Below, one piece after another: positions 15,669 through 25,955 of a DNA stretch of 50,024 nt. Source of the stretch: Erysipelotrichaceae bacterium (GTDB taxonomy: Bacteria > Bacillota_I > Bacilli_A > Erysipelotrichales > Erysipelotrichaceae); contig JAFTCJ010000001.1 in assembly GCA_017454765.1 (NCBI GenBank), positions 1-50,024 of the forward strand. The letters run 5' to 3'. Every line of letters begins with the position of its first letter. Within the stretch, counting starts at the first letter, position 1. The notes under the pieces are model-generated. The model was not told the origin of the DNA. It worked only from the letters and a program-made list of their open reading frames with translations, and did not search any database. The position numbers and the translations under genes were made by a program.

Positions 15669-16857
15669 AGTCACTTGTATAGTTATCGAAGTATCCCTGG
15701 ACCAGGACGACCGGAGTTCCTTTGTCTCCGGAACCGGATGTCAGGTCACAGAGCGAACCGATCAGATCGGTCAGCTGACGGGGCGTCGTACCTTCCGAGA
15801 CCATCTTGCCGACGAGGTTGGCGTCTTTTTTCTTGATGGACTCCTTGATCGCTTCCTTCAGCTGTTCGCCTTTGAGGTCGGCATAATCATTGTCAGCCAG
15901 ATATTTGATCTTGACTTCATTCGGTGTGCCTCTCAAACCTTCGGTGAAGAAGGGAGATACGACCGGGTCAGCCAGTTCCCAGATCTTGCCCTGAGGATCC
16001 TTGAAGGCGCCGTCGCCGTAGATCATGACTTCCATATGTTTTCCTGTACGTTCAAGCAGTTTTGCCTGAATGTCGTCCACGATCGGCTGGGCGTCTCTGG
16101 GGAAGAGCTTGACTTTGTCATCAGTCGCTTTGTTGGAACCGAGCAGACCGTATTTCTCATTGTAGCCCGATCCGTTGACAGAGGCGGTCATGATGTCGTC
16201 GAGTCCGCAGACATTGGCACCAAGATCCTTTAAGATCCTCTTGGATCTGAATCTGGTGTGGATGTCGCAGGAAAGGACGTTCTTGGTATATTCCAGGATC
16301 GTTTTTGCCTGATTGGCAAAGATGATCTCGCATTCACAGCCCGTATCTTCGATCAGGGAACGGTAGTACTGTACGTAGTTGACACCGGTGAATTCATGGA
16401 CCGGATCGCCGAAGAGTTCATGGAACTGCTTCTCATTGAGCACATCGGAGAAGGGATTGACGCCTTTGGCATCAAGCTCATCATAAGTCAGAAAGGCATT
16501 TCCGACTTCGTCAGAAGGATATGACAGCATCAGGTAGATCTTTTTCGCACCTTTGGCAATGCCTCTGAGAAGGACGGAAAAGCGGTTGCGTGAAGTGATC
16601 GGGAAGATGACGCCGATCTCGTTGCCGCCGAGTTTGTTTCTCACATCGGCTGCAATATCATCGGTCGTGCAGTAGTTGCCCTGTGCTCTGGCAACGACGG
16701 ATTCGGTTACGGCTACGACGTCTCTGTCGTGCAGCGGAAAATTCTCTGCTTGCGCAGCATTGATCACGGAATCCGTAACGATGTTAACCAGGTCATCGCC
16801 TTCCTGAATGATCGGAGTGCGGATGCCTCTGGAAACTGTTCCTGTTAGTCTTGTCAT
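15667..16857 (-). CDS. CofE-like amide ligase (F420-0:gamma-glutamyl ligase family)
   Basis: A 396-residue protein of the coenzyme F420-0:L-glutamate ligase fold. Its characteristic start is GIRTPIIQEGDDLVNIV, followed by VVAVTESVVARAQGN and VIFPITSRNRFSVLLRGIAKGA. The family founder adds gamma-linked glutamates to F420-0 using GTP. Nothing in this window suggests F420 synthesis, and Firmicutes generally lack F420, so the substrate is unknown; it could be another amide or glutamylation reaction. GGGGG stands 9 nt before the ATG at 16857, so a TTG five codons upstream was not used. It is monocistronic and ends at the shared palindromic terminator. Confidence 0.8.
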   Translation of the reverse strand: MTRLTGTVSRGIRTPIIQEGDDLVNIVTDSVINAAQAENFPLHDRDVVAVTESVVARAQGNYCTTDDIAADVRNKLGGNEIGVIFPITSRNRFSVLLRGIAKGAKKIYLMLSYPSDEVGNAFLTYDELDAKGVNPFSDVLNEKQFHELFGDPVHEFTGVNYVQYYRSLIEDTGCECEIIFANQAKTILEYTKNVLSCDIHTRFRSKRILKDLGANVCGLDDIMTASVNGSGYNEKYGLLGSNKATDDKVKLFPRDAQPIVDDIQAKLLERTGKHMEVMIYGDGAFKDPQGKIWELADPVVSPFFTEGLRGTPNEVKIKYLADNDYADLKGEQLKEAIKESIKKKDANLVGKMVSEGTTPRQLTDLIGSLCDLTSGSGDKGTPVVLVQGYFDNYTSD

Positions 16858-16931
16858 AATAGTTACCCCCAACGGAAATATTATAAATCAATATTGTTGT
16901 GATTTACATTTTTTTGAAGGTACAATTCATA

Positions 16932-16937
16932 TATAAT
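16932..16937 (+). promoter_or_regulatory. Candidate -10 of the FAD protein-glyQS-dnaG-rpoD-trmK operon
   Basis: A perfect TATAAT stands 22 nt before the chosen start of the first gene. The best upstream hexamer, TTTACA at 16903-16908, is too far (23 bp spacing), so the -35 is weak or absent. The position excludes the in-frame ATG at 16936 as a start. Confidence 0.42.
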
Positions 16938-16959
16938 GGTTATGGAAAAAGGTAAGGAT

Positions 16960-18333
16960 ATGCAAAAATACGATGTTGTGATCGTCGGGGCAGGTCCCGG
17001 CGGTATCTATACTGCCTATGAGCTTAGTAAGACAGCGCCTCAGTTGAAGGTTGCCATTCTGGAATACGGCAATCCTTTGGAGAAGAGAAAATGTCCGATC
17101 GACGGTGAAAGGATCACGAAATGTATCAACTGCAGGACCTGTGCCATCATGAACGGTTTCGGCGGTGCCGGAGCTTATTCCGACGGCAAATACAATATCA
17201 CCAACGATTTCGGCGGAACGCTGTTTGAACATATCGGCAAGAAGAAAGCACTGGATCTGATGCATTATGTCGATTCCGTCAACATGAACTACGGCGGAGG
17301 GGATACGAAACTGTATTCGACCGCTTCTTCCAGGATCAAGACTGACTGCATCCGCAACGGACTCCATCTGCTGGATGCGAAGGTGAGACATCTGGGAACG
17401 GATATCAACTATAAAGTTCTGGGCAATCTCTATGAATATCTGAAGCACAAGGCGGATATTTATTTCAATACCGAAGTCAAAAGCGTGAAAAAGACCGATG
17501 AGGGATATGAACTGGAGACATCTGGTGAGAGTTTCGGCTGCAGGTACTGTGTCATTTCGGCGGGACGTTCCGGCAGCAAGTGGATGGAAAAAGTCTGCGC
17601 CGATCTGAATATACCGACCATCTCCAACCGTGTGGACATCGGCGTGCGTGTGGAGCTGCCCTGTGAGGTCTTCAACCACATCACGGACGAACTCTATGAA
17701 GGCAAGATCGTCTATCGTACATCCAAATATCAGGACAGGGTCAGGACTTTCTGCATGAACCCCAAGGGATTGGTCGTCAATGAAAACACCAACGGCATCA
17801 TCACGGTCAACGGCCACAGCTATGAGGACCCGGAGAAGCAGACGGAGAACACCAACTTCGCTCTGCTGGTCTCGAAGCACTTCACCGAACCTTTTAAGGA
17901 TTCCAACGGCTACGGCGAATCCATCGCCAGACTGTCAAACATGCTGGGAGGAGGCGTCATCGTCCAGCGTTTCGGCGATCTGATCAGAGGCAAGCGTTCG
18001 ACGGTCGACAAGATCGAGCATTCCTTCATCACGCCGACCCTCAAGGCAACACCGGGCGATCTTTCGCTGGTCATTCCCAAGAGGATATTGGATGACATCA
18101 TCGAGATGATCTATGCTCTGGATAAGATCGCTCCGGGCACCGCAAACGATGAGACGCTGCTTTATGGTGTCGAGGTCAAGTTCTACAACATGGAACTGGA
18201 ACTGGATGAGAATCTGGAGACGGTACACAAGAATCTCTTTGTGATCGGTGACTGTTCCGGCGTGACGCATTCTCTGTCACATGCTTCGGCAAGCGGTGTC
18301 TACGTCGCAAGATATATCAGTGAGAATTTATGA
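16960..18333 (+). CDS. FAD-dependent dehydrogenase (COG2509)
   Basis: A flavoprotein of 457 residues. The N-terminal dinucleotide-binding motif is VVIVGAGPGGIYTAYEL, then a cysteine-rich stretch (KRKCPIDGERITKCINCRTC) and GFGGAGAYSDGKYN, which is diagnostic of this family. The C-terminus closes with FVIGDCSGVTHSLSHASASGVYVA, the second FAD contact. The reaction is unknown for the family. AAAAAGGTAAGGAT precedes the ATG at 16960, favoured over upstream in-frame ATGs at 16936 and 16942, which lie on or right after the -10 box. It leads an operon of essential information-processing genes and has a paralog in the window at 39304. Confidence 0.8.
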   Translation: MQKYDVVIVGAGPGGIYTAYELSKTAPQLKVAILEYGNPLEKRKCPIDGERITKCINCRTCAIMNGFGGAGAYSDGKYNITNDFGGTLFEHIGKKKALDLMHYVDSVNMNYGGGDTKLYSTASSRIKTDCIRNGLHLLDAKVRHLGTDINYKVLGNLYEYLKHKADIYFNTEVKSVKKTDEGYELETSGESFGCRYCVISAGRSGSKWMEKVCADLNIPTISNRVDIGVRVELPCEVFNHITDELYEGKIVYRTSKYQDRVRTFCMNPKGLVVNENTNGIITVNGHSYEDPEKQTENTNFALLVSKHFTEPFKDSNGYGESIARLSNMLGGGVIVQRFGDLIRGKRSTVDKIEHSFITPTLKATPGDLSLVIPKRILDDIIEMIYALDKIAPGTANDETLLYGVEVKFYNMELELDENLETVHKNLFVIGDCSGVTHSLSHASASGVYVARYISENL

Positions 18334-18344
18334 GGTGATTATTT

Positions 18345-19721
18345 ATGGAAAACAAATACAGTTTTGATGAGATCGTATCCCATCTGAAGAGTTCCGGCTT
18401 TGTCTATCAGGGTTCGGAAATATACGGCGGACTTTCCAATTCCTGGGATTTCGGAATCCTGGGATCCTGGCTCAAGAAGAATATCAAGGATCTCTGGTGG
18501 AGAGAATTCATCGAGAGATCTCCCTATAATGTCGGTATCGATTCCGCGATCCTGATGAATACCAGGACCTGGGAAGCATCCGGACACTTGAAAGGTTTCT
18601 CCGATTCGATGGTCGACTGCAGGGAATGCAAGGGGCGTTTCCGTGCCGACAACATGATCGAAGAGGCGACCGGTCTTTCCGCGGAAGGCAAGACACCGGA
18701 AGAGATGGACCGCATGATCGAAGAGAATCATATCGCCTGTCCGGTCTGCGGCAAGCACAACTTCACCAATGCCAGACCGTTCAATCTGATGTTCAAGACC
18801 TATATCGGCACCCTGGAGGATGCCAAATCCACAGTCTATCTGCGTCCGGAGACGGCACAGGGCATTTTCGTCAACTTCAGCAATGTGGCTCGTACTTCCA
18901 GAAAAAAGATCCCGTTTGGCATCGGGCAGATCGGCAAATCTTTCCGTAACGAGATCACTCCGGGCAACTTCATTTTCCGTATCAGGGAATTCGAGCAGAT
19001 GGAACTGGAATTCTTCTGCAAGCCGGGAACCGATCTTGAATGGTACCGCTACTGGGTCGATTACTGCTACAGCTTTGTCAAGAGACTGGGCATCAACGAA
19101 GATAAATTACGGATCAGGGAACATGCGAAAGAGGAACTGAGTTTCTATTCCAAGGGGACCAGCGATATCGAATATGCCTATCCGTTTACCGACTGGGGCG
19201 AGGTATGGGGCATTGCCGACCGTACGGACTATGACCTCAAGCAGCATTCCGAGTATTCCGGCAAGGAACTGAATTATCTGGATCCGGAGACCAACGAGAA
19301 GTATATTCCGTACTGCGTCGAGCCTTCCGTGGGTGTCGAGCGTCTCTTCCTGATGGTCTGCTGCGATGCCTATGAAAGGGAGAAGATCGCCGAGAACGAC
19401 GAAAGGATCGTCATGCATCTGCATCCGGCCCTGGCTCCGGTCAAGGCCTGCATCTGTCCGCTTTCCAAGAAGCTTTCCGAACCGGCAACTGCTCTGTTTG
19501 AAGATCTGAGCAAGAAGTTCCACTGTGAATACGATGAGGCCGGTTCCATCGGCAAGCGTTACAGAAGAAACGATGCAATCGGTACGCCTTTCTGCATCAC
19601 CTATGATTTTGACACCGAGAATGACGGCTGCGTGACGGTCAGAGACCGTGACAGCATGCTTCAGACGAGGGTGAAGATCGAAGAACTGAAAGATTATATC
19701 GAACAGCGTCTCGCGTTTTAA
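18345..19721 (+). CDS. glyQS: Glycyl-tRNA synthetase, homodimeric class II type
   Basis: Charges tRNA-Gly. At 458 residues it is the single-chain eukaryote/archaea-like form used by many Firmicutes, not the alpha/beta form. Visible landmarks are [19 protein letters not shown] near the N-terminus, a zinc-binding set (CRECKGRF then CPVCGKHNF) in the insertion, motif 2 around [22 protein letters not shown], motif 3 around [11 protein letters not shown] and a C-terminal anticodon-binding domain ([13 protein letters not shown]). GAGGTG lies ahead of the ATG, 11 bp after the FAD gene. No T-box leader can be present because the gene is internal to the operon. Confidence 0.95.
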   Translation: MENKYSFDEIVSHLKSSGFVYQGSEIYGGLSNSWDFGILGSWLKKNIKDLWWREFIERSPYNVGIDSAILMNTRTWEASGHLKGFSDSMVDCRECKGRFRADNMIEEATGLSAEGKTPEEMDRMIEENHIACPVCGKHNFTNARPFNLMFKTYIGTLEDAKSTVYLRPETAQGIFVNFSNVARTSRKKIPFGIGQIGKSFRNEITPGNFIFRIREFEQMELEFFCKPGTDLEWYRYWVDYCYSFVKRLGINEDKLRIREHAKEELSFYSKGTSDIEYAYPFTDWGEVWGIADRTDYDLKQHSEYSGKELNYLDPETNEKYIPYCVEPSVGVERLFLMVCCDAYEREKIAENDERIVMHLHPALAPVKACICPLSKKLSEPATALFEDLSKKFHCEYDEAGSIGKRYRRNDAIGTPFCITYDFDTENDGCVTVRDRDSMLQTRVKIEELKDYIEQRLAF

Positions 19722-21457
19722 TGAAACTTACTGAAGAAGTAATCAACGATATACGTAGCAGCGCCGACATCGTCGATGTGATCGGCCACTACATTCCTCT
19801 GATCAAGAAGGGCAAGGGCTACAGTGCACTTTGTCCTTTTCATGATGATCATGATCCTTCTTTGTCGATCTCGCAGGACAAGCAGATCTACAAGTGCTTC
19901 GTCTGCGGAAACGGCGGCAATGTCTTTACTTTTGTCTCCAACTACAAGAAGGTCTCTTTCCCGGAAGCGGTAAGTGAAGTCGCCAAGATCATCGGCAAGC
20001 CGATCGACATCGATCTGGCACCCAAGAAAGTATCGCGTTTCCAGCCGTATTATGATCTTCTGAGTGCGATGATCTCTTACTGCAGCTATCTGCTGACGGC
20101 CTCCAAGCTGGGTGAAAAGGCCATGACATACCTGAACAACAGGGGACTGGAAAAAGACGTCATCGAGTATTTCAATATCGGTCTGGATCCTGATAATAGA
20201 AAGATCTATGAGTATCTGAAGAATCATAATTTCAGGGATGAGGACATGATCAAGGCCGGTGTCTGCCGGATGCTGGAAGGGGGCATGGCCGATGTGTTTT
20301 ACAACCGCATCATCTTCCCGATCCATGACAAACAGGGCAATCCGATCGCTTTTTCGGCGAGGGATTACCAGGGTGCTTCCTCAGCCAAATACATCAACTC
20401 TGCAGACAATATCATCTATACCAAGGGCGATCACTTATACAATTATCACAGAGCTTATGAAGCCTCCAGAAAAGCCGGATATGTGATTGTCTGCGAGGGT
20501 GTCATGGATGTCATTGCCTATCACCGGGCCGATCGGCTAAATGTGGTCGCGACACTTGGCACAGCATGTACCAGGAATCAGATCGAACTGCTCAAGTCCC
20601 TCAACCGCAGGATTGTGCTTTCCTATGACGGTGACAAGGCGGGACAGGCAGCCAATCTCAAGATCGGCGAGATGCTTCTGGAAGAGGGTTTCGAAGTCTT
20701 TGTCATCGACAATCAGAGCGAACTGGATCCCGATGAGATCATCAATCAGTACGGCAAGAATGCCCTGAGGGATCTGGAAGGAAAGCAGATCTCCTATATC
20801 GATTACGCGATGAATTACTGTAAGAAACAGTACAATCTGGATAATTACGACGACCGCAAGAAGATGACCCTGAAGATGTCTTCGCTGATCGAGAAAATCC
20901 CCGATGAATATGACCGGGAGAATTATCTGAACGAACTGTTTGAAATCACGAAAATTCGCAAAAGAGATACACAGAACAGGAAAGAAATAGGTTATAATAA
21001 AAAGACGGCCGACATCAGTTTTTCGATCGACGGACTGACGAAAGCCGAGTATACGATCATTGCCCAGATGGCACTGTCCAGAAAGGCGATGGATATCTAC
21101 CAGAGACAGTTGGGCTGTCTTCTGGATGAGAACGATCAGAAACTGGCAATGCTGATCATAGACGACTACAGGAAGCGTGGAACATGTTCGCTGTCAGCCA
21201 TCTATGATGAATGTGAAGACGATCAGATCAGGAACCTGATTTCCGATCTGGCACTGGTCGAGACATTGCCAAGCGGATTTGATGAGAAGGCCCTGTCGGG
21301 AGCGATCGATAAGGTAAAGACAGAGATCAGGAAACGCAAGATGGACGATCTGAAAGAAAAGATTAAGAAGACATCGACGCTGGATCCGAAACAGGCTGAA
21401 GCATATCTGCTCGAGTATGAAAAACTGATCAGGGAATTCGGAGGTAACAATGGCTAA
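19721..21457 (+). CDS. dnaG: DNA primase
   Basis: Makes RNA primers at the replication fork. At 578 residues it is close to the usual 580-620. The N-terminal CHC2 zinc finger uses Cys38, His41, Cys59 and Cys62. The catalytic Toprim domain has Glu259 in VCEGVMDV and the DGD motif in [10 protein letters not shown]. The C-terminal helicase-binding part (about 430-578) is helical and divergent, as usual. The start codon overlaps the glyQS stop by one base and the end overlaps rpoD by 8 bp, so the block should be co-translated. Confidence 0.96.
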   Translation: MKLTEEVINDIRSSADIVDVIGHYIPLIKKGKGYSALCPFHDDHDPSLSISQDKQIYKCFVCGNGGNVFTFVSNYKKVSFPEAVSEVAKIIGKPIDIDLAPKKVSRFQPYYDLLSAMISYCSYLLTASKLGEKAMTYLNNRGLEKDVIEYFNIGLDPDNRKIYEYLKNHNFRDEDMIKAGVCRMLEGGMADVFYNRIIFPIHDKQGNPIAFSARDYQGASSAKYINSADNIIYTKGDHLYNYHRAYEASRKAGYVIVCEGVMDVIAYHRADRLNVVATLGTACTRNQIELLKSLNRRIVLSYDGDKAGQAANLKIGEMLLEEGFEVFVIDNQSELDPDEIINQYGKNALRDLEGKQISYIDYAMNYCKKQYNLDNYDDRKKMTLKMSSLIEKIPDEYDRENYLNELFEITKIRKRDTQNRKEIGYNKKTADISFSIDGLTKAEYTIIAQMALSRKAMDIYQRQLGCLLDENDQKLAMLIIDDYRKRGTCSLSAIYDECEDDQIRNLISDLALVETLPSGFDEKALSGAIDKVKTEIRKRKMDDLKEKIKKTSTLDPKQAEAYLLEYEKLIREFGGNNG

Positions 21458-22805
21458 AAAAGCAAAAGAAAAAACAGAAGTGATCACCGAAGAAGAATCT
21501 GCCGCCAAAAAAGGCGGCAAGCAGGAAGAAGTCAAGACCTCAGAGACGATCAAGGAAGTGATCGGCTCCGACGGCAAGGCCATCAAGGCAGCCAAGAAGG
21601 TCAAGAAGTCTTCCCTGGGTCTGAAGAAGAAATATAACGATATCGAGGATCTGAAAAACGATCTGGTCGAACTGAATAAACAGGGTGTTGATATCGTACA
21701 GTCCGATGTCGTAACGGCACTGGACCGTTTTGATATGACCGATGATGAGATCGACCAGTTCTATGACTGGATCTCTTCCGTCAACATCGATCTGATCGAT
21801 GAATCGGAGGATGAAGAAGATCTCGATGACGACGATTATCTTTCCACGGAAGAATCCGATGAAGATGAAGATGAGGATTCCGAAAAGAATATCGTCATTA
21901 ACTACGAACAGGCTTCAACCTATACCAAGGTCAATGATCCGGTCAAGATGTATCTCAAGGAGATCGGAAGGGTACCTCTGTTAAAGGCGGATGAGGAAGT
22001 GCTGATCGCCAAGCGTATTGAAAACGGCATCAACAATCCGGATGATCCCAAACTGGTACAGGACGGCATCGATGCCAAGAACGAACTGATTTCCGCCAAC
22101 CTCAGACTGGTCGTTGCCATCGCCAAGAAATATACGGGCCGTGGCATGCTGTTCCTGGATCTGATCCAGGAAGGCAACATGGGTCTGATCAAGGCAGTCG
22201 ATAAATTCGATTACACCAAGGGCTTCAAATTCAGTACCTATGCGACATGGTGGATCAGACAGGCCATCACCAGAGCTATCGCCGACCAGGCCCGGACCAT
22301 CCGTATCCCGGTTCACATGGTCGAGACCATCAACAAGATGACCAGGATACAGAGACAGCTGGTCCAGGAACTGGGCAGGGATCCTTCTGCGGAAGAGATC
22401 GCGGAAAAGATGGGCTCCGGCATGACATCGGAAAAAGTCAGAGAGATCCAGAAGATCGCTCTGGACCCGGTATCGCTGGAAACACCGATCGGTGAGGAAG
22501 ATGATTCCCACCTGGGTGATTTCATCGAGGATAAGGATGCGCTTTCGCCCGACCAGTATGCCAACAACGAACTGCTCAAGGATGAGATCGACCTGATCCT
22601 GTCGACATTGACCGACAGGGAAGAGAAGGTCATCCGTCTGCGTTTCGGTCTGGAAGACGGAAGGACCAGGACTCTGGAGGAAGTCGGCAAGGAATTTGAC
22701 GTCACCAGAGAGAGGATCCGTCAGATCGAGGCCAAGGCGCTGCGCAAACTGAAGAATCCGACCAAGAGCAAGAGACTGAAGGAGTTTCTGGAAGACAAGA
22801 AGTAA
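21450..22805 (+). CDS. rpoD: RNA polymerase primary sigma factor (SigA)
   Basis: The housekeeping sigma factor, 451 residues. After a Lys/Glu-rich N-terminal tail of about 60 residues comes region 1.1 ([20 protein letters not shown]) and an acidic spacer (about 115-145). Region 1.2 is [11 protein letters not shown], region 2 [20 protein letters not shown] with the DNA-melting [14 protein letters not shown], region 3 [10 protein letters not shown], and region 4 ends in [17 protein letters not shown], which binds the -35. GGAGGTAACA precedes the ATG inside the end of dnaG. The dnaG-rpoD adjacency is the classical macromolecular synthesis operon. Confidence 0.97.
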   Translation: MAKKAKEKTEVITEEESAAKKGGKQEEVKTSETIKEVIGSDGKAIKAAKKVKKSSLGLKKKYNDIEDLKNDLVELNKQGVDIVQSDVVTALDRFDMTDDEIDQFYDWISSVNIDLIDESEDEEDLDDDDYLSTEESDEDEDEDSEKNIVINYEQASTYTKVNDPVKMYLKEIGRVPLLKADEEVLIAKRIENGINNPDDPKLVQDGIDAKNELISANLRLVVAIAKKYTGRGMLFLDLIQEGNMGLIKAVDKFDYTKGFKFSTYATWWIRQAITRAIADQARTIRIPVHMVETINKMTRIQRQLVQELGRDPSAEEIAEKMGSGMTSEKVREIQKIALDPVSLETPIGEEDDSHLGDFIEDKDALSPDQYANNELLKDEIDLILSTLTDREEKVIRLRFGLEDGRTRTLEEVGKEFDVTRERIRQIEAKALRKLKNPTKSKRLKEFLEDKK

Positions 22806-23446
22806 TGATTTCACCGAGATTGTTACAGATCGCAATGCTTGTTGAGAAAAATAAGGTAGTATTTGACGTAGGCTCCGACCACGCCTTACTGCCTTGTTTT
22901 TTGGTGGAGAACGGCATCTGTGAAAAAGTATATGCCGGAGAGATCGCCGAAGGCCCTTTGAATCATGTGAAGGAAACGGTTGAGAAAAAGGGTTTACAGG
23001 GAAAGATCATCCCCGTTTTTTCCGACGGACTGGCCAAGGCTGAAGATGATGTGGATATCGTCGTCATCGCCGGCATGGGCTACCATACGATCAGACACGT
23101 GCTGGAAAGCTGCGATGTCGGCCGCTATCAGTACTTCCTTCTGCAGTCCAATACCGATGTGGATCTGCTGAGGAGATATCTGTCCGAGCATATGTACACG
23201 ATCGAGGATGAGAGAGTCGTCTATGACGGCTTCTACTATCAGATCATCCGTTTTTCAGCCGATCTGCATGATCCCTACAGCGAAGATGAGATCAAGTACG
23301 GCCCGATCCTGCTCAAGAGAAGGGACGAAGTTTTTCTTGCCTATCTGGCCGATTTATTGGATCGTTACCGTGAGATCAACAGACAGGCCAATAAAAGCGA
23401 ATATGATGAAAAAATAAAAGAAATCGAGAGAATATTGTATAATTAG
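22805..23446 (+). CDS. trmK: tRNA (adenine(22)-N1)-methyltransferase TrmK
   Basis: SAM-dependent enzyme that methylates A22 of tRNA, 213 residues. The Rossmann motif reads VFDVGSDHALLPCFLVENG; the DIVVIAGMGYHTI motif, typical of this family (PF04816), follows at about residues 84-97. The C-terminus is a coiled helical segment (YREINRQANKSEYDEKIKEIERIL). Its ATG shares one base with the rpoD stop; rpoD-trmK is the standard Firmicute order. The last two codons also form the -10 box of the next gene. Confidence 0.92.
   Translation: MISPRLLQIAMLVEKNKVVFDVGSDHALLPCFLVENGICEKVYAGEIAEGPLNHVKETVEKKGLQGKIIPVFSDGLAKAEDDVDIVVIAGMGYHTIRHVLESCDVGRYQYFLLQSNTDVDLLRRYLSEHMYTIEDERVVYDGFYYQIIRFSADLHDPYSEDEIKYGPILLKRRDEVFLAYLADLLDRYREINRQANKSEYDEKIKEIERILYN
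23438..23443 (+). promoter_or_regulatory. -10 box of glgP inside the end of trmK
   Basis: TATAAT coincides with the last two sense codons of trmK (Tyr-Asn), directly before its TAG. RNA would start near 23450, giving a short leader with the GAGGAT ribosome site. No good -35 is seen at 17 bp. Confidence 0.42.
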
Positions 23447-23466
23447 GTGGTTGCGAGGATAATACT

Positions 23467-25896
23467 ATGACGAACAAATTTAAGAATTACCGCAATGAGG
23501 CGTTTCAGAATAAAGAGAGTTTCAAGGAGTACTTTGACTACTTTGCGCATATTCATTACGGAAAAGATCTTGCCGAGACAGGAATGATCGAAAAATATGT
23601 CGTTCTGTCGCAGATGGTCAAGACATACATGCTGGAGGACTGGCGCGAGACAAAGTATGCCGTCAGGACCCACAACAACAAACAGATTTATTATTTCTCT
23701 TTAGAATTCCTGCTGGGAAGGATGCTCAGGAACAACCTGATGTCTTTGGGCATCTACGATGTCGTGAAAGAAGGCCTGGCCGATCTCAATATCGACATCA
23801 ACGATATCGAGGACATCGAGACCGATGCCGGATTAGGAAACGGCGGTCTGGGCAGACTGGCAGCCTGTTTCCTGGATTCGCTGGCAACGCTGCAATATCC
23901 GGGTTCGGGCAATACGATCCGCTACAAGAACGGTCTGTTCAAACAGCTGATCGAAAACAACGAACAGGTGGAAGTGCCTGACCAGTGGCTCAGGATCGAG
24001 AATCCCTGGGAAGTCAGAAAAGCCGACAAGACTGTCGATGTTCGTTTCTATGGTTATGTCGACATCACCAGAGACGCCAACGGCGAACTCGAATTCCACA
24101 GAAAAGACACCGAACATGTACTGGCTGTTCCTTACGACATGCCGATCATCGGTTCCAACAATACGACCGCAAATACGCTGAGGATGTGGAATGCGGAACC
24201 TTCGGATGATCTTCCTGCCGGAAGAGACTACCGCAAATATCTTTCTGATGTCGAAGACATCTGTCTGAACCTGTATCCGGACGATACGACCGAAGAGGGC
24301 AAGTATCTGCGTATCAAGCAGGAATATTTCTTCGTCGCCGCCGGCTTACAGTCGATCATCAACGACCATCTCAAGGTATACGGTACATTGGACAACTTCT
24401 CCGACAAGGTCGTCATCCAGCTGAATGACACCCATCCGGCCCTGGCGATCCCGGAACTGATGAGGATCTTCATGGATTCTTATCACATTCCCTGGGCCAA
24501 GGCCTGGGAGACGGTCACGCATACCTTTGCCTACACCAACCACACGGTCATGCAGGAAGCACTGGAAAAATGGCCGGTCGAATACATTAAGAAGCTTCTT
24601 CCGCGTATCTATCTGATCATCGAAGAGATCGATACCCAGTTCAAGAGAGAACTGATCGCCATGGGCAAGAAGCACAACTTCATCGATTCCGTCTGTATCA
24701 TTCATGAAGGCAACGTCAGGATGGCTTATCTTTCGATCGTCGGTTCCTATTCTGTCAACGGTGTCGCCAAGATCCATTCCGGTATCATCCAGAATGATAC
24801 GTTCAGGGATTTCTATGATATCTATCCCTACAAGTTCAACAACAAGACCAACGGCATCACGCCGAGAAGATGGCTCTTATATGCCAACCCGGAGCTTTCC
24901 GCTCTGATCGAAAAGTACATCGGTCCGGACTTCCGTCATGATTTCAGAAGGATCGAGGATCTGATGAATCATGTGGACAATCCCGAGCTGCAGGAGGAAT
25001 TCCTGAGAGTCAAATCGGTCAAGAAGCAGCAGCTGGCTGACTGGATCCGCAAGAATTATGACATCAAGATCGATCCGGATTCCGTTTTCGACTCGATCGC
25101 CAAGAGATTGCACGCCTATAAGCGTCAGCTGATGGACATCATGTATGTCATCTCCCTGTATTACAGGATCAAGGATGATCCGACGTTCACGATGCCCAAG
25201 ACGACTTTCCTCTTCGGTGCAAAGGCGGCGACAGCCTACACCTTTGCCAAGAAGGTCATCAAGCTGATCAACTGTGTCGCTGAAAAAGTGAACAATGATC
25301 CGGAAGTATCGAAATACATCAATGTCATCTTCATTCCCAATTACAGGGTGACGGTCTCCGAAAAACTGATGCCGGCTTCCGACATCTCCGAACAGATCTC
25401 AACTGCCGGCAAGGAAGCATCCGGTACAGGAAACATGAAGTTCATGATGAACGGTGCTGTGACATTAGGCACGCTGGACGGCGCCAATGTCGAGATCAGG
25501 GAACTGGTAGGGGATGAAAACTGTGTCATCTTCGGTCTGCACGAAGACGAAGTCAAGAAGATGAAGAAGGAAGGCTACAATGCCTACGGCTATTACGAGA
25601 GCGATCCGCTGATCCACCGCATCATCGATTCGATGAGTGACGGCACCTGGAGCGACAAGAAGGATGACTTCAAGGAGATCGTCGAGGAATTCAGATGGCG
25701 CAACGACGAATATATGGTGCTGGCTGATTTCCATGCCTATTGCGAAGCTCACGACAAAGTATATGCCATGTATGCGGACAGACATGCCTGGGCCAGGATG
25801 TGCCTGATCAACATCGCCAAATCGTCATATTTCTCATCCGACCGTACGATCGAGGAATATGTACACGATATCTGGCATATCGAAAAGATCATATAA
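23467..25896 (+). CDS. glgP: Glycogen/maltodextrin phosphorylase
   Basis: Releases glucose-1-phosphate from alpha-1,4-glucans using phosphate and pyridoxal phosphate; cytoplasmic. The 809-residue length is standard for GT35. The PLP lysine is Lys658 in the signature EASGTGNMKFMMNG. The N-terminal part shows YFSLEFLLGRML and DAGLGNGGLGRLAACFLDS, both near-invariant; KRLHAYKRQLM lies in the C-terminal domain. No glg biosynthesis genes are adjacent, so the enzyme may serve imported maltodextrin together with the MalQ and sugar transporter at 30241-38216. It follows trmK by 20 bp but has its own likely promoter and terminator. Confidence 0.96.
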   Translation: MTNKFKNYRNEAFQNKESFKEYFDYFAHIHYGKDLAETGMIEKYVVLSQMVKTYMLEDWRETKYAVRTHNNKQIYYFSLEFLLGRMLRNNLMSLGIYDVVKEGLADLNIDINDIEDIETDAGLGNGGLGRLAACFLDSLATLQYPGSGNTIRYKNGLFKQLIENNEQVEVPDQWLRIENPWEVRKADKTVDVRFYGYVDITRDANGELEFHRKDTEHVLAVPYDMPIIGSNNTTANTLRMWNAEPSDDLPAGRDYRKYLSDVEDICLNLYPDDTTEEGKYLRIKQEYFFVAAGLQSIINDHLKVYGTLDNFSDKVVIQLNDTHPALAIPELMRIFMDSYHIPWAKAWETVTHTFAYTNHTVMQEALEKWPVEYIKKLLPRIYLIIEEIDTQFKRELIAMGKKHNFIDSVCIIHEGNVRMAYLSIVGSYSVNGVAKIHSGIIQNDTFRDFYDIYPYKFNNKTNGITPRRWLLYANPELSALIEKYIGPDFRHDFRRIEDLMNHVDNPELQEEFLRVKSVKKQQLADWIRKNYDIKIDPDSVFDSIAKRLHAYKRQLMDIMYVISLYYRIKDDPTFTMPKTTFLFGAKAATAYTFAKKVIKLINCVAEKVNNDPEVSKYINVIFIPNYRVTVSEKLMPASDISEQISTAGKEASGTGNMKFMMNGAVTLGTLDGANVEIRELVGDENCVIFGLHEDEVKKMKKEGYNAYGYYESDPLIHRIIDSMSDGTWSDKKDDFKEIVEEFRWRNDEYMVLADFHAYCEAHDKVYAMYADRHAWARMCLINIAKSSYFSSDRTIEEYVHDIWHIEKII

Positions 25897-25919
25897 AGCA
25901 GACTGTGGTCTGCTTTTTT
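25896..25919 (+). terminator. Terminator after glgP
   Basis: AAGCAGAC (25896-25903) pairs with GTCTGCTT (25908-25915) around a TGTG loop, followed by TTTT. It starts on the last base of the glgP stop codon. Confidence 0.85.
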
Positions 25920-25924
25920 CGTAC

Positions 25925-25945
25925 AAAAAAAGCATCTTTCGATGC
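25925..25945 (-). terminator. Terminator after rpsT
   Basis: On the minus strand GCATC-GAAA-GATGC is followed by seven T residues, only 10 nt after the rpsT stop. It is adjacent to, but separate from, the glgP terminator on the other strand. Confidence 0.85.
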
Positions 25946-25955
25946 CAGTTTTGTT

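Noticed and set aside
16934..16944. Leaderless start for the COG2509 gene at 16936 or 16942
   Set aside because: The first ATG overlaps the TATAAT box and the second is only 4 nt after it, too close for an RNA start; the ATG at 16960 has a Shine-Dalgarno.
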